Origin: Duganella sacchari
GTDB taxonomy: Bacteria; Pseudomonadota; Gammaproteobacteria; Burkholderiales; Burkholderiaceae_D
Assembly (NCBI RefSeq): GCF_900143065.1
Contig: NZ_FRCX01000004.1
Span: 1-64,000, forward strand
Reading direction: 5' to 3'
DNA: 64,000 bases
Made by a program: the position numbers and the translations under genes. Positions 17,155 to 25,626 of the stretch are shown one piece after another. Below the pieces are notes generated by a model, which was given only the letters and a program-made list of their open reading frames with translations, was not told where the DNA came from and made no database searches. Position 1 is the stretch's first letter. Each line of letters starts with the position of its first letter.

Positions 17155-18360
17155 ATGACTACTACCACCTCTCCCCACACCATCAGCCGTCCTCACGGCG
17201 AAACCGTCATGCAGATACTGGGCGCAGTCGCGCTGGTGCACCTGCTGAACGACCTCACGCAGGCCATGCTGCCTTCGATCTACCCGATGCTGAAGGCGGA
17301 GTTTGGCCTCAGCTTCACACAGGTTGGTCTGATTACCTTGACCTTCCAGTGTACCGCGTCGCTGCTCCAGCCCTGGATCGGTTTGTACACCGACCGCCGC
17401 CCCATGCCTTTTCTGCTGCCGATGGGGATGGTGGCCACGCTGATTGGCGTGTTGATGATGTCCTTTGCATCGACCTTCCCGTCGCTGCTGCTGTCGGCAG
17501 CGTTGATCGGCGTTGGCTCCTCGACGTTCCATCCCGAGGCTTCGCGCGTGGCGCGTGCCGCTTCCGGCGGCCGTTTCGGCTTCGCGCAGTCGCTGTTCCA
17601 GGTCGGCGGCAATGCCGGTTCGGCGCTGGGGCCGGTGCTGGCGGCAGCCATCATCATTGGCCGTGGACAGGGCAATATCGCCTGGTTCGCGCTGCTGGTG
17701 GCGGCGGCAATCGCGGTGCTGGTGTATGTGAGCCGCTGGCACAGCCATCATCTGGCGCAGCCGAAGAAGGCCGTTGCGGTGGTGGCTTCTCCATTGTCGA
17801 AGGGCCGCGTGTACGGCGCGCTGGCGGTGCTGGCGCTGCTGGTCTTCTCCAAGTACATCTACATGTCCAGCCTGACCAGCTACTACACCTTCTACCTCAT
17901 CGACAAGTTTGGCGTGTCGGTGTCGAACGCGCAGATGTATCTGTTCCTGTTCCTCGCCGCCGTGGCGGCCGGCACCTTTATGGGCGGCCCGATCGGCGAC
18001 CGTATCGGCCGCAAGCGCGTGATCTGGATTTCGATTCTGGGCGCGGCGCCGTTCACGCTGGCGCTGCCTTATGTGAACCTGTTCTGGACGGCCGTGCTGA
18101 CGGTGGTGATTGGCTTTGTGATCTCGTCGGCGTTTTCTGCGATCGTGGTGTTTGCGCAGGAACTCATGCCGGGCAAGGTGGGCATGGTGGCCGGGATCTT
18201 CTTTGGTCTGATGTTTGGCGTGAGCGGCATAGGCGCCGCAGCCATGGGGCATATTGCGGACGTCAACGGCATCGCTTACGTCTACACGCTGTGTTCCTAC
18301 CTGCCGCTGCTGGGCATACTGACGGTGCTGCTGCCGCATATCGAGCAGCACCGCCATTAA
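17155..18360 (+). CDS. MFS efflux transporter, fosmidomycin-resistance (Fsr) type
   Basis: The 401-residue protein has 12 predicted membrane helices. Its start, ALVHLLNDLTQAMLPSIYPM, and the segment GSSTFHPEASRVARAASGGR are characteristic of the Fsr subfamily, which exports fosmidomycin and probably other anionic compounds in E. coli. I used the ATG at 17155 (MTTTTSPHTISRPHG), because the longer open frame begins inside the divergent AraC gene. It shares a 54-base divergent promoter region with that regulator. Substrate is inferred from family only. Confidence 0.88.
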   Translation: MTTTTSPHTISRPHGETVMQILGAVALVHLLNDLTQAMLPSIYPMLKAEFGLSFTQVGLITLTFQCTASLLQPWIGLYTDRRPMPFLLPMGMVATLIGVLMMSFASTFPSLLLSAALIGVGSSTFHPEASRVARAASGGRFGFAQSLFQVGGNAGSALGPVLAAAIIIGRGQGNIAWFALLVAAAIAVLVYVSRWHSHHLAQPKKAVAVVASPLSKGRVYGALAVLALLVFSKYIYMSSLTSYYTFYLIDKFGVSVSNAQMYLFLFLAAVAAGTFMGGPIGDRIGRKRVIWISILGAAPFTLALPYVNLFWTAVLTVVIGFVISSAFSAIVVFAQELMPGKVGMVAGIFFGLMFGVSGIGAAAMGHIADVNGIAYVYTLCSYLPLLGILTVLLPHIEQHRH

Positions 18361-18366
18361 ATTGCA

Positions 18367-19776
18367 TCAGGCGTCGATAAAGCGCATCTTGAAGTTGCGG
18401 CCTTTGATGGCGCCGAAATCACCGCCCAGTGGATTGCCTTTGTTCAGGCGCGCAAACGCGTCATAGGCGACACGGCGGTCGATGGCGACGTAGGTCTGGA
18501 ATTCGGTGACGTTGATCTTGCCGACTTGTTCCTTGCTCAGGCCAGCGTCGCCGGTCAGCGCGCCCAGCACATCGCCTGGGCGCAGCTTGTCTTTCTTGCC
18601 GCCCGAGATTACCAGCGTCATCATCGGCGCCGGATCGACACCGTAGTCGTTGTCGTCCAGGCTATCCAGATCGAACCAGTCGACTGGCTGGCCTTGGTAT
18701 TCCTCGATCAGCTTGACCCACTTCTTCTCGTTCGGCGCGCACAGCGACAATGCCAGGCCTTGCTCGCCGCCACGGCCGGTACGGCCCACGCGGTGGATGT
18801 GAACTTCCGTGTCTTTCGATACATCGACGTTGATCACCGCTTCCAGGTTCGGGATGTCCAGGCCGCGCGCAGCAACGTCGGTAGCCACCAGTACAGAACA
18901 GCTACGGTTGGCAAACAGAATCAGGATCTCGTCGCGCTCACGCTGCTCCAGTTCACCGTACAGTGCCAGTGCAGAGAAGCCTTTCGACTGCAGCTCTTCC
19001 ACCAGTTCGCGGCATTGCACTTTGGTGTTGCAGAAGGCGATGGCCGATACCGGCTTGTAGTGGCCCAGCAGGCGGGCGACGGCTTCGTTGCGGTTGTCAA
19101 AACCAATCTCAAAGAACAGCTGTTCGATCTGGCTGTTGTCGTGCTGCGCCTCGACGGTCACTTCCACCGGATCGACCAGGAAGTCATCGGTCGCGCGGCG
19201 GATGTCGTCAGGATAGGTGGCCGAGAACAGCAGGGTCTGACGACGTTTCGGACAGGCGCTGACAATGCCGGCGATTTCGTCGTAGAAGCCCATGTCGGTC
19301 ATGCGGTCCGCTTCGTCCAGCACCAGCGTGCCGACTTTGGACAGGTCCAGCGTGTTGCGGCCCAGGTGGTCGCGCACGCGGCCCGGCGTGCCGACGATGA
19401 TGTGGGCGCCGTGTTCCAGCGAAGCGATCTGCGGACGCATCGGCGAACCGCCCGTCAGCACCAGCACCTTGACGTTGCCGGTCGAACGCGCCAGACGGCG
19501 CAGCTCACCGGCCACCTGGTCGGCCAGTTCGCGGGTAGGGCACAGCACCAGTGCCTGCACGGCAAACCAGGCAGGATTCAGTTTATGCAGGATGCCTATG
19601 CCGAAGGCGGCGGTCTTGCCGCTGCCGGTCTTGGCCTGGGCGATCAGGTCGCGGCCTTCCAGCACCGACGGCAGGCTTTGCGCCTGGATCGTCGTCATCT
19701 CCTTGTAGCCGAGCGAGTCGAGGTTGGCCAAAAAGTCGGGATTCAGCGGCAGGCTGTCAAAGGAGGTGGAAGTCAT
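18367..19776 (-). CDS. dbpA: DEAD-box RNA helicase DbpA
   Basis: DbpA is an ATP-dependent helicase that acts in 50S assembly through 23S rRNA hairpin 92. Motifs in order are AQAKTGSGKT (I), PTRELADQ (Ia), DEAD in LVLDEADRM (II), SATYP (III), VATDVAARGLDIPNL (V) and HRVGRTGRGG (VI). The C-terminal 75 residues (LVISGGKKDKLRPGDVLGAL, AIDRRVAYDAFARLNKG) are the RRM-like RNA-specificity domain that separates DbpA from RhlE/SrmB. Length 469 matches the family. It converges on the MFS gene with a six-base gap. Confidence 0.95.
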   Translation of the reverse strand: MTSTSFDSLPLNPDFLANLDSLGYKEMTTIQAQSLPSVLEGRDLIAQAKTGSGKTAAFGIGILHKLNPAWFAVQALVLCPTRELADQVAGELRRLARSTGNVKVLVLTGGSPMRPQIASLEHGAHIIVGTPGRVRDHLGRNTLDLSKVGTLVLDEADRMTDMGFYDEIAGIVSACPKRRQTLLFSATYPDDIRRATDDFLVDPVEVTVEAQHDNSQIEQLFFEIGFDNRNEAVARLLGHYKPVSAIAFCNTKVQCRELVEELQSKGFSALALYGELEQRERDEILILFANRSCSVLVATDVAARGLDIPNLEAVINVDVSKDTEVHIHRVGRTGRGGEQGLALSLCAPNEKKWVKLIEEYQGQPVDWFDLDSLDDNDYGVDPAPMMTLVISGGKKDKLRPGDVLGALTGDAGLSKEQVGKINVTEFQTYVAIDRRVAYDAFARLNKGNPLGGDFGAIKGRNFKMRFIDA

Positions 19777-19883
19777 GGTGGCGGACCCTGTTCAAAAAGG
19801 ATGTGGGCACAGTCTAACAGGCTAACAGTTGCCTGGCCCACTGTGCAGGAAGTGTTTGTAAGGTGATCTGCGGCTGTGCCGGT

Positions 19884-20108
19884 TTAGTCACGCTTCCATA
19901 CCGGCAAACCGGTGAGGTCGAGATTTTCGTCGCGTACCCAGATAGGCAGACCGGAGTTATCGGTCGGCTCCAGCAGTTCCAGCTGCTCTTGTTTGAGCAC
20001 CGCGCGGCGCGCACGAGGCGGCGGCGGGCGCTTGGCTTCCGGTTCGAGCGGCGCGGCGGGAGAAAAGCCGGGCAGGTCGAACGTAGCGTTATCTTTTTTA
20101 TCTCTCAT
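19884..20108 (-). CDS. Small hypothetical protein
   Basis: This 74-residue protein is hydrophilic. It starts MRDKKDNATFDLPGF, has a proline/arginine-rich centre (PPPPRARRAVLKQEQLELL) and ends in a short repeated pattern, LPIWVRDENLDLTGLPVWKRD. No membrane or signal sequence is seen and I do not recognise a domain. The start codon follows almost directly after the terminator of the phosphoesterase gene, and no clear ribosome binding site is visible, so expression is uncertain. Confidence 0.55.
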   Translation of the reverse strand: MRDKKDNATFDLPGFSPAAPLEPEAKRPPPPRARRAVLKQEQLELLEPTDNSGLPIWVRDENLDLTGLPVWKRD

Positions 20109-20111
20109 CTG

Positions 20112-20146
20112 GAAAAAAACAAAAGCCCGGCTGCATCAGTCGGGCT
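20112..20146 (-). terminator. Terminator of the phosphoesterase gene
   Basis: On the minus strand AGCCCGACTGATGCAGCCGGGCT forms a hairpin followed by TTTTGTTTTTTT. It lies about 45 bases beyond the phosphoesterase stop and directly before the small downstream gene. Confidence 0.8.
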
Positions 20147-20192
20147 CCGTTAGCGATTACTTAAGGCGCGAAGTGTAACACAAAGCCTAAAC

Positions 20193-21854
20193 TCAACGGA
20201 AGCTGAGTGCCCCCGTCAGATCGCCTGGCGGCGTGGCGTGGCGGGCCGCGAAAGCGTCGTTCCGCGTCTTCAGGCCTTCCAGCAGCGGCAGGCCATGCAG
20301 GCGGGTGATGAAGCGCATGATCGACGTGGTGTCGTAGAAGCTGTGGTCCACATGGCCCTTCTTGGCGAAAGGCGAAATGACGATGGCCGGGATGCGCGAA
20401 CCCGGACCCCAGCGGTCGCCTTTCGGTGGCGCTACGTGATCCCACCAGCCGCCGTTTTCGTCGAAGGTAATCACCACCAGCATATTCTTGAACTGCGGGG
20501 ACTTCTTCAAGTGCTCGATCACGTTGGTGATGTGGGCGTCGCCCGATTCAATGTCCGAATAGCCGGCGTGCAGGTTCAGATTACCTTGCGGTTTGTAGAA
20601 CGCCACGGCCGGCAGCTTGCCCGCCACCGCGTCGGCGATGAACTTGTTGGAAATCGGGCTGTCACCCAGGCCGCCATCGCGCAGGTGGTCTTCACGCTCC
20701 TTGGTGCCCGGCGCGAACTGCTGGAAGTAGTTGAACGGCTGGTGGTGGTACTGGAAGTTCGGCTTCTCGCCGCCGCCGCGCGCATCCAGCGCGGCCTGCC
20801 ACGCGCCGCCATACCACGCCCAGCTGATCTTCTTGCGCGACAGCAGATCGCCAATGGTGTCGTAGGTTTGCGGCGGCAGGGTGCCGGCGTCTTTAGGATC
20901 GGCGTGCAGCGGGTCGCCATCGTAAGCCGGGCGGATATAGCTCGGCTGATACGGTGGCGCCATGGTGTTGACCGCGTAGCCATCCGGCGTGATGGCGCCG
21001 TTGTTGACGAAATGCGGATGGCCGTCCATGGCGGAAGCAGGGCTTTCCTTGGTGACGGACAGGCGGTAGCCGGTCGGGCCGTCGTCCAGCACCGCGATCT
21101 TCTTCTTGGCTGCGGTGTCCTTGGCGTTGAAGTATTCGGGCACGCGGCCGCTGATGAGGAACTGGTGGTTCAGATAGGAACCGCCAAACGCCGCCATGAA
21201 GAAGTTATCGCACAGCGTGTACTGCTCGGCGATCTTCCACAGACCGAGGTTTTTATTGGTCTCGCCGTAGTAGCCCATCACCATGCCGCCGGTGTTGCCC
21301 CACGCGGCGAAGCCATCGTTCTTGCCTTCGTTGATCTGCATCTGGTTCTGGTAGAACAGGTGCCACAGGTCGCGCGTGATGACGCCTTCCGGCAGCGGCT
21401 TGCCCTGGGTGTCGACCAGTTTGAACGGGCCGTTAGGCAAGCCCTTGATATCGTCTTCCTTGACGACATAGTCTTTGCCGCCGATGTTCTGCGTGTTCGG
21501 CACCATGCCGCCCCAGACCTTCGGCAGCGACGGCAGTACCGAGCCATCGCGGTCGCGTTGCACACATGCGGCGGCCGCTGCGGCCGACAGCGGACTGGCG
21601 GTGCCCGGGAAATTGGCGAACAGGTTGTTGAAGCTACGGTTCTCAAGATAGATCACCACCACATTCTTGATGTTGGTTTTGATCTTCTCATCCAGCGAGC
21701 CTTTGGTTGCGGGCTTGGCCGGCGCTGCCTCCGTCATGGCAGGCAGCGTCGTCGCCAGGCCGGCAGCACCAGCTGCCTGGAAGATGCGGCGACGGGAAGG
21801 ATTGACTGGAGCGTCTTGCGCTGCTGGTTCTGCTGCTCGTATTGGATCCTTCAC
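20193..21854 (-). CDS. AcpA-like acid phosphatase / phospholipase C family enzyme, Tat-exported
   Basis: The 553-residue protein belongs to the phosphoesterase family that includes bacterial phospholipase C and Francisella AcpA. The metal/nucleophile region VVVIYLENRSFNNLFANFPG, the DNFFMAAFGGSYLNHQFLI segment and the C-terminal ITFDENGGWWDHVAPP are family motifs. The N-terminus carries NPSRRRIFQAAGAAGLA, a Tat signal. The start codon is GTG at 21854, with a strong AGGAGG eight bases upstream. Length and the absence of the phospholipase C C-terminal DUF756 repeats favour the acid-phosphatase branch. It lies 14 bases after the PEP-CTERM gene on the same strand. Confidence 0.9.
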   Translation of the reverse strand: MKDPIRAAEPAAQDAPVNPSRRRIFQAAGAAGLATTLPAMTEAAPAKPATKGSLDEKIKTNIKNVVVIYLENRSFNNLFANFPGTASPLSAAAAAACVQRDRDGSVLPSLPKVWGGMVPNTQNIGGKDYVVKEDDIKGLPNGPFKLVDTQGKPLPEGVITRDLWHLFYQNQMQINEGKNDGFAAWGNTGGMVMGYYGETNKNLGLWKIAEQYTLCDNFFMAAFGGSYLNHQFLISGRVPEYFNAKDTAAKKKIAVLDDGPTGYRLSVTKESPASAMDGHPHFVNNGAITPDGYAVNTMAPPYQPSYIRPAYDGDPLHADPKDAGTLPPQTYDTIGDLLSRKKISWAWYGGAWQAALDARGGGEKPNFQYHHQPFNYFQQFAPGTKEREDHLRDGGLGDSPISNKFIADAVAGKLPAVAFYKPQGNLNLHAGYSDIESGDAHITNVIEHLKKSPQFKNMLVVITFDENGGWWDHVAPPKGDRWGPGSRIPAIVISPFAKKGHVDHSFYDTTSIMRFITRLHGLPLLEGLKTRNDAFAARHATPPGDLTGALSFR

Positions 21855-21868
21855 TCGTGCCTCCTAGA

Positions 21869-22552
21869 CTAACCAAAAAGGCCAATTGTGACAGCTTTGT
21901 GACGGTTTGGGTATGCAACTGGTTTGCCGTCAGACGCTTTACGGCGCGCCCAAACCAGCAGTCCCAGACCCGCCAGCAGCATGGCCCAGGTAGCGGGCTC
22001 CGGCACCGGCGCCGCATTGAAACTGACTTCATCAACGAAAATCCACGTGCCCTGAACGCCAGGTGTGGCGGTGATCCGCAACTGGTCGGTCGTCACGTTC
22101 AAACCGGAGAAAGTGAAGACGGGATGCGGGCCCGAGTCATATGGGCTGCTGTCGTTGGCACTGCTGGCGGGATTGGTGATGGTGCCTTTCAAAATCCAGT
22201 TGCCGCCTTGATAGGCCCACAGGTCGAACGAAGGCAGGACCACATCGCCCAGACTGTCCTGGGTGCTGCCCACGCTCACCGAAGAGAAATTCATCGCCTG
22301 GGCAAACTGGAAGGTGATGTTGACATTGGGGACGCCTACCCAGCCATCCCACTCAGTACCGGCGTTGTAGGCCCAGCCGCGATTGCCCACCACGCCGTCC
22401 GTCAGCTTGGTCAGGTTGGGATCGTGATAGCACCAGGAGCCGCAGGAAGTGGCTTGATCGAATGTGTAACTGGGGGCGGCCGCGTGGGCCGGAGTGAGGT
22501 GTGCCATTGTGGCAAATGCCGAGGCGAGGACGAGCTGCTGCAATTTACCCAT
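21869..22552 (-). CDS. PEP-CTERM sorting-domain protein
   Basis: The 227-residue precursor has a signal peptide (LASAFATMAHLTPAHA) and a beta-sandwich-like body with two cysteines near the start (SCGSWCYHD). It has the C-terminal sorting signal VPEPATWAMLLAGLGLLVWARRK, which exosortase systems recognise, so the protein is probably exported and anchored or released with exopolysaccharide. Unusually, about 20 further residues (ASDGKPVAYPNRHKAVTIG...) follow the Arg-rich end; most PEP-CTERM proteins stop within a few residues. The body resembles carbohydrate-binding type lectin domains, but no family is certain. Confidence 0.88.
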   Translation of the reverse strand: MGKLQQLVLASAFATMAHLTPAHAAAPSYTFDQATSCGSWCYHDPNLTKLTDGVVGNRGWAYNAGTEWDGWVGVPNVNITFQFAQAMNFSSVSVGSTQDSLGDVVLPSFDLWAYQGGNWILKGTITNPASSANDSSPYDSGPHPVFTFSGLNVTTDQLRITATPGVQGTWIFVDEVSFNAAPVPEPATWAMLLAGLGLLVWARRKASDGKPVAYPNRHKAVTIGLFG

Positions 22553-22734
22553 TTTTCTTCTCCCTGTTGTGGTTCTGGTTGCATCAACTTTCAGAATAGC
22601 AGGCAGTGTCAGGAAGGAAAGGAATTTTGTGCTTTTTGTATTAAGTGAGGATAAGAAGCAACGGCTGTTTCTGTCGAGTTTTCTGGACCGACATAGAAAA
22701 AGCCGCCGATTCCTTGCGAAATCAATAGCTTATG

Positions 22735-22754
22735 GAATTTGGTTGCGAGGACTG
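22735..22754. repeat. Distal attachment-site copy (tRNA-fMet 3' end)
   Basis: GAATTTGGTTGCGAGGACTG repeats the 3' end of the initiator tRNA gene and its flank (27555-27574) in the same orientation, with two mismatches in 20 bases. It marks the far end of the island; att duplications of this kind arise by site-specific integration. Confidence 0.7.
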
Positions 22755-22926
22755 ACTTACCTCGGGGGAGGTTTGGGATGTTCTTTATTACGTGCTGTTA
22801 ACGGATCACGATATTTCTAAAGCAGCCGCTCTGATGGAGTAGGGTGGAGCTGCGCTACGACCTTAAGATATTCCGTATCTCTTCGAGTAAAGCGGTGCGA
22901 CCTGGGGCAGATCACGTAAGCAGCGC

Positions 22927-23033
22927 CGCAATTTGAAACAGATCCATGCAGACCTGCAAGAACTGGGGTATGAGGGTTCATATGACCGCGTGGCAGCGTT
23001 GCCAGGCAGTGGAAGGCGGGTCAAACTGAGTGG
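22927..23033 (+). pseudogene. IS21-type transposase IstA remnant
   Basis: The frame gives LKQIHADLQELGYEGSYDRV followed by AA. After a one-base loss the adjacent frame continues FARQWKAGQTEW. This matches the 'IHADLxxLGYxGSYDRVAAFARQW' segment of IS21-family IstA proteins. Only about 35 residues remain, so it is a dead fragment, probably left by an insertion at the island edge. Confidence 0.55.
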
Positions 23034-23042
23034 GTCAACTCA

Positions 23043-23156
23043 TCGAGCAAACGAACAATCAAGCAAAAGCTGGGCGTCAGCACAGGTGCCGAGCTCTACC
23101 GCATCGCCTTCCTGTACTCCGAAAATCGCTCCCCCGCCATCAGTAACGAGCCCTAG
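23043..23156 (+). pseudogene. C-terminal fragment resembling a LuxR-type HTH protein
   Basis: The frame reads IKQKLGVSTGAELYRIAFLY and ends SENRSPAISNEP before a stop. 'KLGVSTxAELYRIA' is typical of the last helices of LuxR/NarL-type DNA-binding domains. No upstream part of such a gene is present, so this is a remnant. The assignment rests on a short match. Confidence 0.35.
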
Positions 23157-23290
23157 CCATCCACGCATGATAATGCGGCGGATACGTTAAAATCAGAGCA
23201 CAAAAACGATATTCCGCCCCGGTCCAAAAACAGGACCGGCACGGCCCGATACAATTTACATGAAGCAGTGCACCACGCTAGGGATTTTGC

Positions 23291-25045
23291 ATGTCGATTG
23301 AAAAAACGAAGACCAATCTTCAAGAGTTGATTGCCGATGACACCAACCGAGTCGTCGCCTTGTCTGGGAAATGGGGAACGGGCAAGAGCTATTTGTGGGA
23401 CTCCATTAAAGCCTCTAACGCTGATGAAGCCGTTCGAGAAGCGTTGTATGTCTCTCTCTTCGGCATCAAAGACATATCGCAGTTGAAGATCAAGCTGGTG
23501 CAAAGTGCGATGACTTACTCCGAGGGGAAGTCCAAGATCAAGCAGCGAGTTCTAGATGCCTGGAAGCTTGCAGAGAAAGGGTTGAAGTTTATCAACCTAA
23601 AGAATTCGCCGTCGCTGGATGAGCTTGCATTGATGGCTGTACCGAAGATGCTGAATGAAACCTTCATTGTGATTGATGATATCGAACGCAAGCACCGCGA
23701 CTTGGATGTTCGGCAGATCATGGGTTTCATCGACGAATACACGAAGATTCATAAGGCCCGCTTCCTTCTCATTCTGAACTCCGATGAATTGGAAGATAGG
23801 GAGGCGTGGGAGACTCTTCGAGAAAAATCTATCGATCATGAATTGGCATTGGAAACCACGCGTGAAGAAGCGTTTGAGATCGCCATCAAGAACTACCCGT
23901 CGGCCTATTCGAAGTCGATCAAAGATGCTGCCCGTATCTGCTCAATCACAAACATACGGATCATCCAGAAAATTATTCGGGTGGTGAATCGATTGCTGTC
24001 AGGTCATCCAAGTTTGAACGAGGAAGTGCTGAATCGCATTATCCCATCCACCGTTTTGCTGGGAGCGATTCATTATAAGGGCATGCAAGACGGCCCTGAT
24101 TTCACCTACCTCCAGCAGTTCAATTCCACGCTGTATCTCATGGAGAAGCATCGAAAGAAAAGCGAGAACCGAGAGGAAACCGACCGCGATAAGCTAGAAT
24201 CAAAATGGGCGGTGATCCTCAATGAACTTAATATTCGCGAGACCGATGAATACGAGGCAGAGGTCATTAGTTTCTTGCAGTCGGGCTTGTTAGAAACGGC
24301 CAACATCAAGACCATTTTTGATCGATACGTGGCCGAAGGTGAGGCGTTTGCAGCACAGCAGCAGTGCCGTGACTTCTTCGATAAGGAGCTCTGGCATCCT
24401 GATCTTGATGAGAAGGATTTGCTGATCGAAGCACAAAGCCTCTTGCCGAACGTAGTGTGGCTTGATCCTTATATGCTCACGGCACTCCATCAGAGCTTGT
24501 GCAACATCGGTGATGGCAAGGAAATAGCGGACCGCATGCTGGAAGACTGGCTGGCAAATTACCGAGCCAAACAAGATAGCACGCAAAAGGGGCGATTTGA
24601 TTTTGATGGCATCTTGAGACGGGAGCTGCATCCCGCAATTGCTGATGAATTTGAGGCCCGGAAAGCGGCAGCAAATCCGCTGCCGTCCCTGCTCGAAGTC
24701 TGCGTTGATGTCATAAAAAATAGCGGATGGGGCGATCTTGAAGAGACAGCAATGCGGAACTCTACGCTACAACAGTATGAAGATGAGATTCGCAAGCTAT
24801 CTGGAAAAGACCTACAGACCTTCATGATTAAGAGCATGGAGTTCTACGTGAACCGTGCCACTTATGAAAAGCATTTTGCACCAGCGATGCAAAATTTCTT
24901 GATGGCCTGCCGGGCGATTTGTCAGAAGAATGACAATCCGAGGCGAACGCAGCTTATTCGAAAGGTGTTTAGGAATTCGAACATTGAGGCTGAGCTCGAC
25001 GGCATACAAGAAGCAGAAGCAGCACAGCTACCGCCTTCTGCTTAG
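23291..25045 (+). CDS. KAP-type P-loop NTPase of the island
   Basis: The 584-residue protein has a Walker A at residues 26-33 (GKWGTGKS) and a Walker B at 125-133 (FIVIDDIER), followed by a sensor-like FLLILNSDEL. This order and the IDD(I/L)ER form are typical of KAP-family STAND-like NTPases, which include the phage-exclusion protein PifA. No membrane segments are visible, although many KAP proteins have them. The C-terminal half is helical and charged, without a domain I recognise. An AGGG lies nine bases before the ATG. The gene converges on the PIN gene, their stops overlapping by four bases. A role in phage defence or plasmid exclusion is inferred from family and context. Confidence 0.8.
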   Translation: MSIEKTKTNLQELIADDTNRVVALSGKWGTGKSYLWDSIKASNADEAVREALYVSLFGIKDISQLKIKLVQSAMTYSEGKSKIKQRVLDAWKLAEKGLKFINLKNSPSLDELALMAVPKMLNETFIVIDDIERKHRDLDVRQIMGFIDEYTKIHKARFLLILNSDELEDREAWETLREKSIDHELALETTREEAFEIAIKNYPSAYSKSIKDAARICSITNIRIIQKIIRVVNRLLSGHPSLNEEVLNRIIPSTVLLGAIHYKGMQDGPDFTYLQQFNSTLYLMEKHRKKSENREETDRDKLESKWAVILNELNIRETDEYEAEVISFLQSGLLETANIKTIFDRYVAEGEAFAAQQQCRDFFDKELWHPDLDEKDLLIEAQSLLPNVVWLDPYMLTALHQSLCNIGDGKEIADRMLEDWLANYRAKQDSTQKGRFDFDGILRRELHPAIADEFEARKAAANPLPSLLEVCVDVIKNSGWGDLEETAMRNSTLQQYEDEIRKLSGKDLQTFMIKSMEFYVNRATYEKHFAPAMQNFLMACRAICQKNDNPRRTQLIRKVFRNSNIEAELDGIQEAEAAQLPPSA

Positions 25046-25626
25046 TTAGAACGTGGCGGAGCATTCAAAAGGCACTGCTGGGAATGCTCCTTGGCTTTTT
25101 GAAGCTGCTGCTTTAAGGAGCCGCTCAATGCCACGTGTTCGCAGATGACATGGTTCGCCTCGCCGTCCGTTAGCCCTTTGCTAAACATAAGCCAAGATAA
25201 CAAATGGGGGACGTCTTGGGTCGCGACGACATTCTCGTTCTTAGACAGCTTCAATGCCTTTACATCATCGGACAGGAAGCCAAGATTGATTCGCTTCGCA
25301 ATTGCGATGGATGAGAGCTCGCCTTTTCCAAGGGACTTCCGAAGTTGCAGAGACCTTATCGCTTGAAGGTCATCAATGGTACATGCACAGACAGAAAACT
25401 TCCCTTCGGTATGTGCTTGCCGCAAGCGGCCCTTCAATTCCCTGTCCGCGTCATGGTTCTTTTTTCGCGGCTTATCGAGCAGCTCATACTTTACAAAGCC
25501 TGTAATGCAGAACGAGCAGCCTGCAGCTTGTGCCTTAGTATAGAGGGTTTGAGACGACAAGATGTTCCACACCGAGCAGGTATCGGTTACGTTATGCAAA
25601 TGGAAGTCAGAAGGATCAGCTAACAT
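25042..25626 (-). CDS. PIN-domain protein (probable toxin or RNase)
   Basis: The 194-residue protein has the acidic PIN pattern: Asp15 in VTDTCSVWN, Glu48 in VKYELL, Glu103 in GKGELSSIAIA and Asp120/121 in FLSDDVKAL. PIN domains cut single-stranded RNA with these metal-binding residues. I set the start at the ATG at 25626, just inside the end of the XRE-ImmA gene (11-base overlap), because the longer open frame to 25800 only shadows that gene. Tight coupling to a regulator-protease gene suggests a toxin whose synthesis or activity is controlled by it. The 40 C-terminal residues beyond the domain (LKQQLQKAKEHSQQ) are a short coiled segment. Confidence 0.75.
   Translation of the reverse strand: MLADPSDFHLHNVTDTCSVWNILSSQTLYTKAQAAGCSFCITGFVKYELLDKPRKKNHDADRELKGRLRQAHTEGKFSVCACTIDDLQAIRSLQLRKSLGKGELSSIAIAKRINLGFLSDDVKALKLSKNENVVATQDVPHLLSWLMFSKGLTDGEANHVICEHVALSGSLKQQLQKAKEHSQQCLLNAPPRSN

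Larger units (their letters stand above)
22553..23290. other. Gene-free stretch holding the island edge and gene remnants
   Basis: No intact gene is visible. The stretch contains the leader of the PEP-CTERM gene, the distal attachment-site copy (22735-22754), a frameshifted IS21 istA remnant, and the C-terminal remnant of a LuxR-type regulator. A short open frame at 22933-23190 merely runs through the remnants. Confidence 0.7.

Noticed and set aside
22933..23190. 85-codon open frame as a real gene
   Set aside because: It is stitched from an IstA fragment with a frameshift and unrelated sequence.
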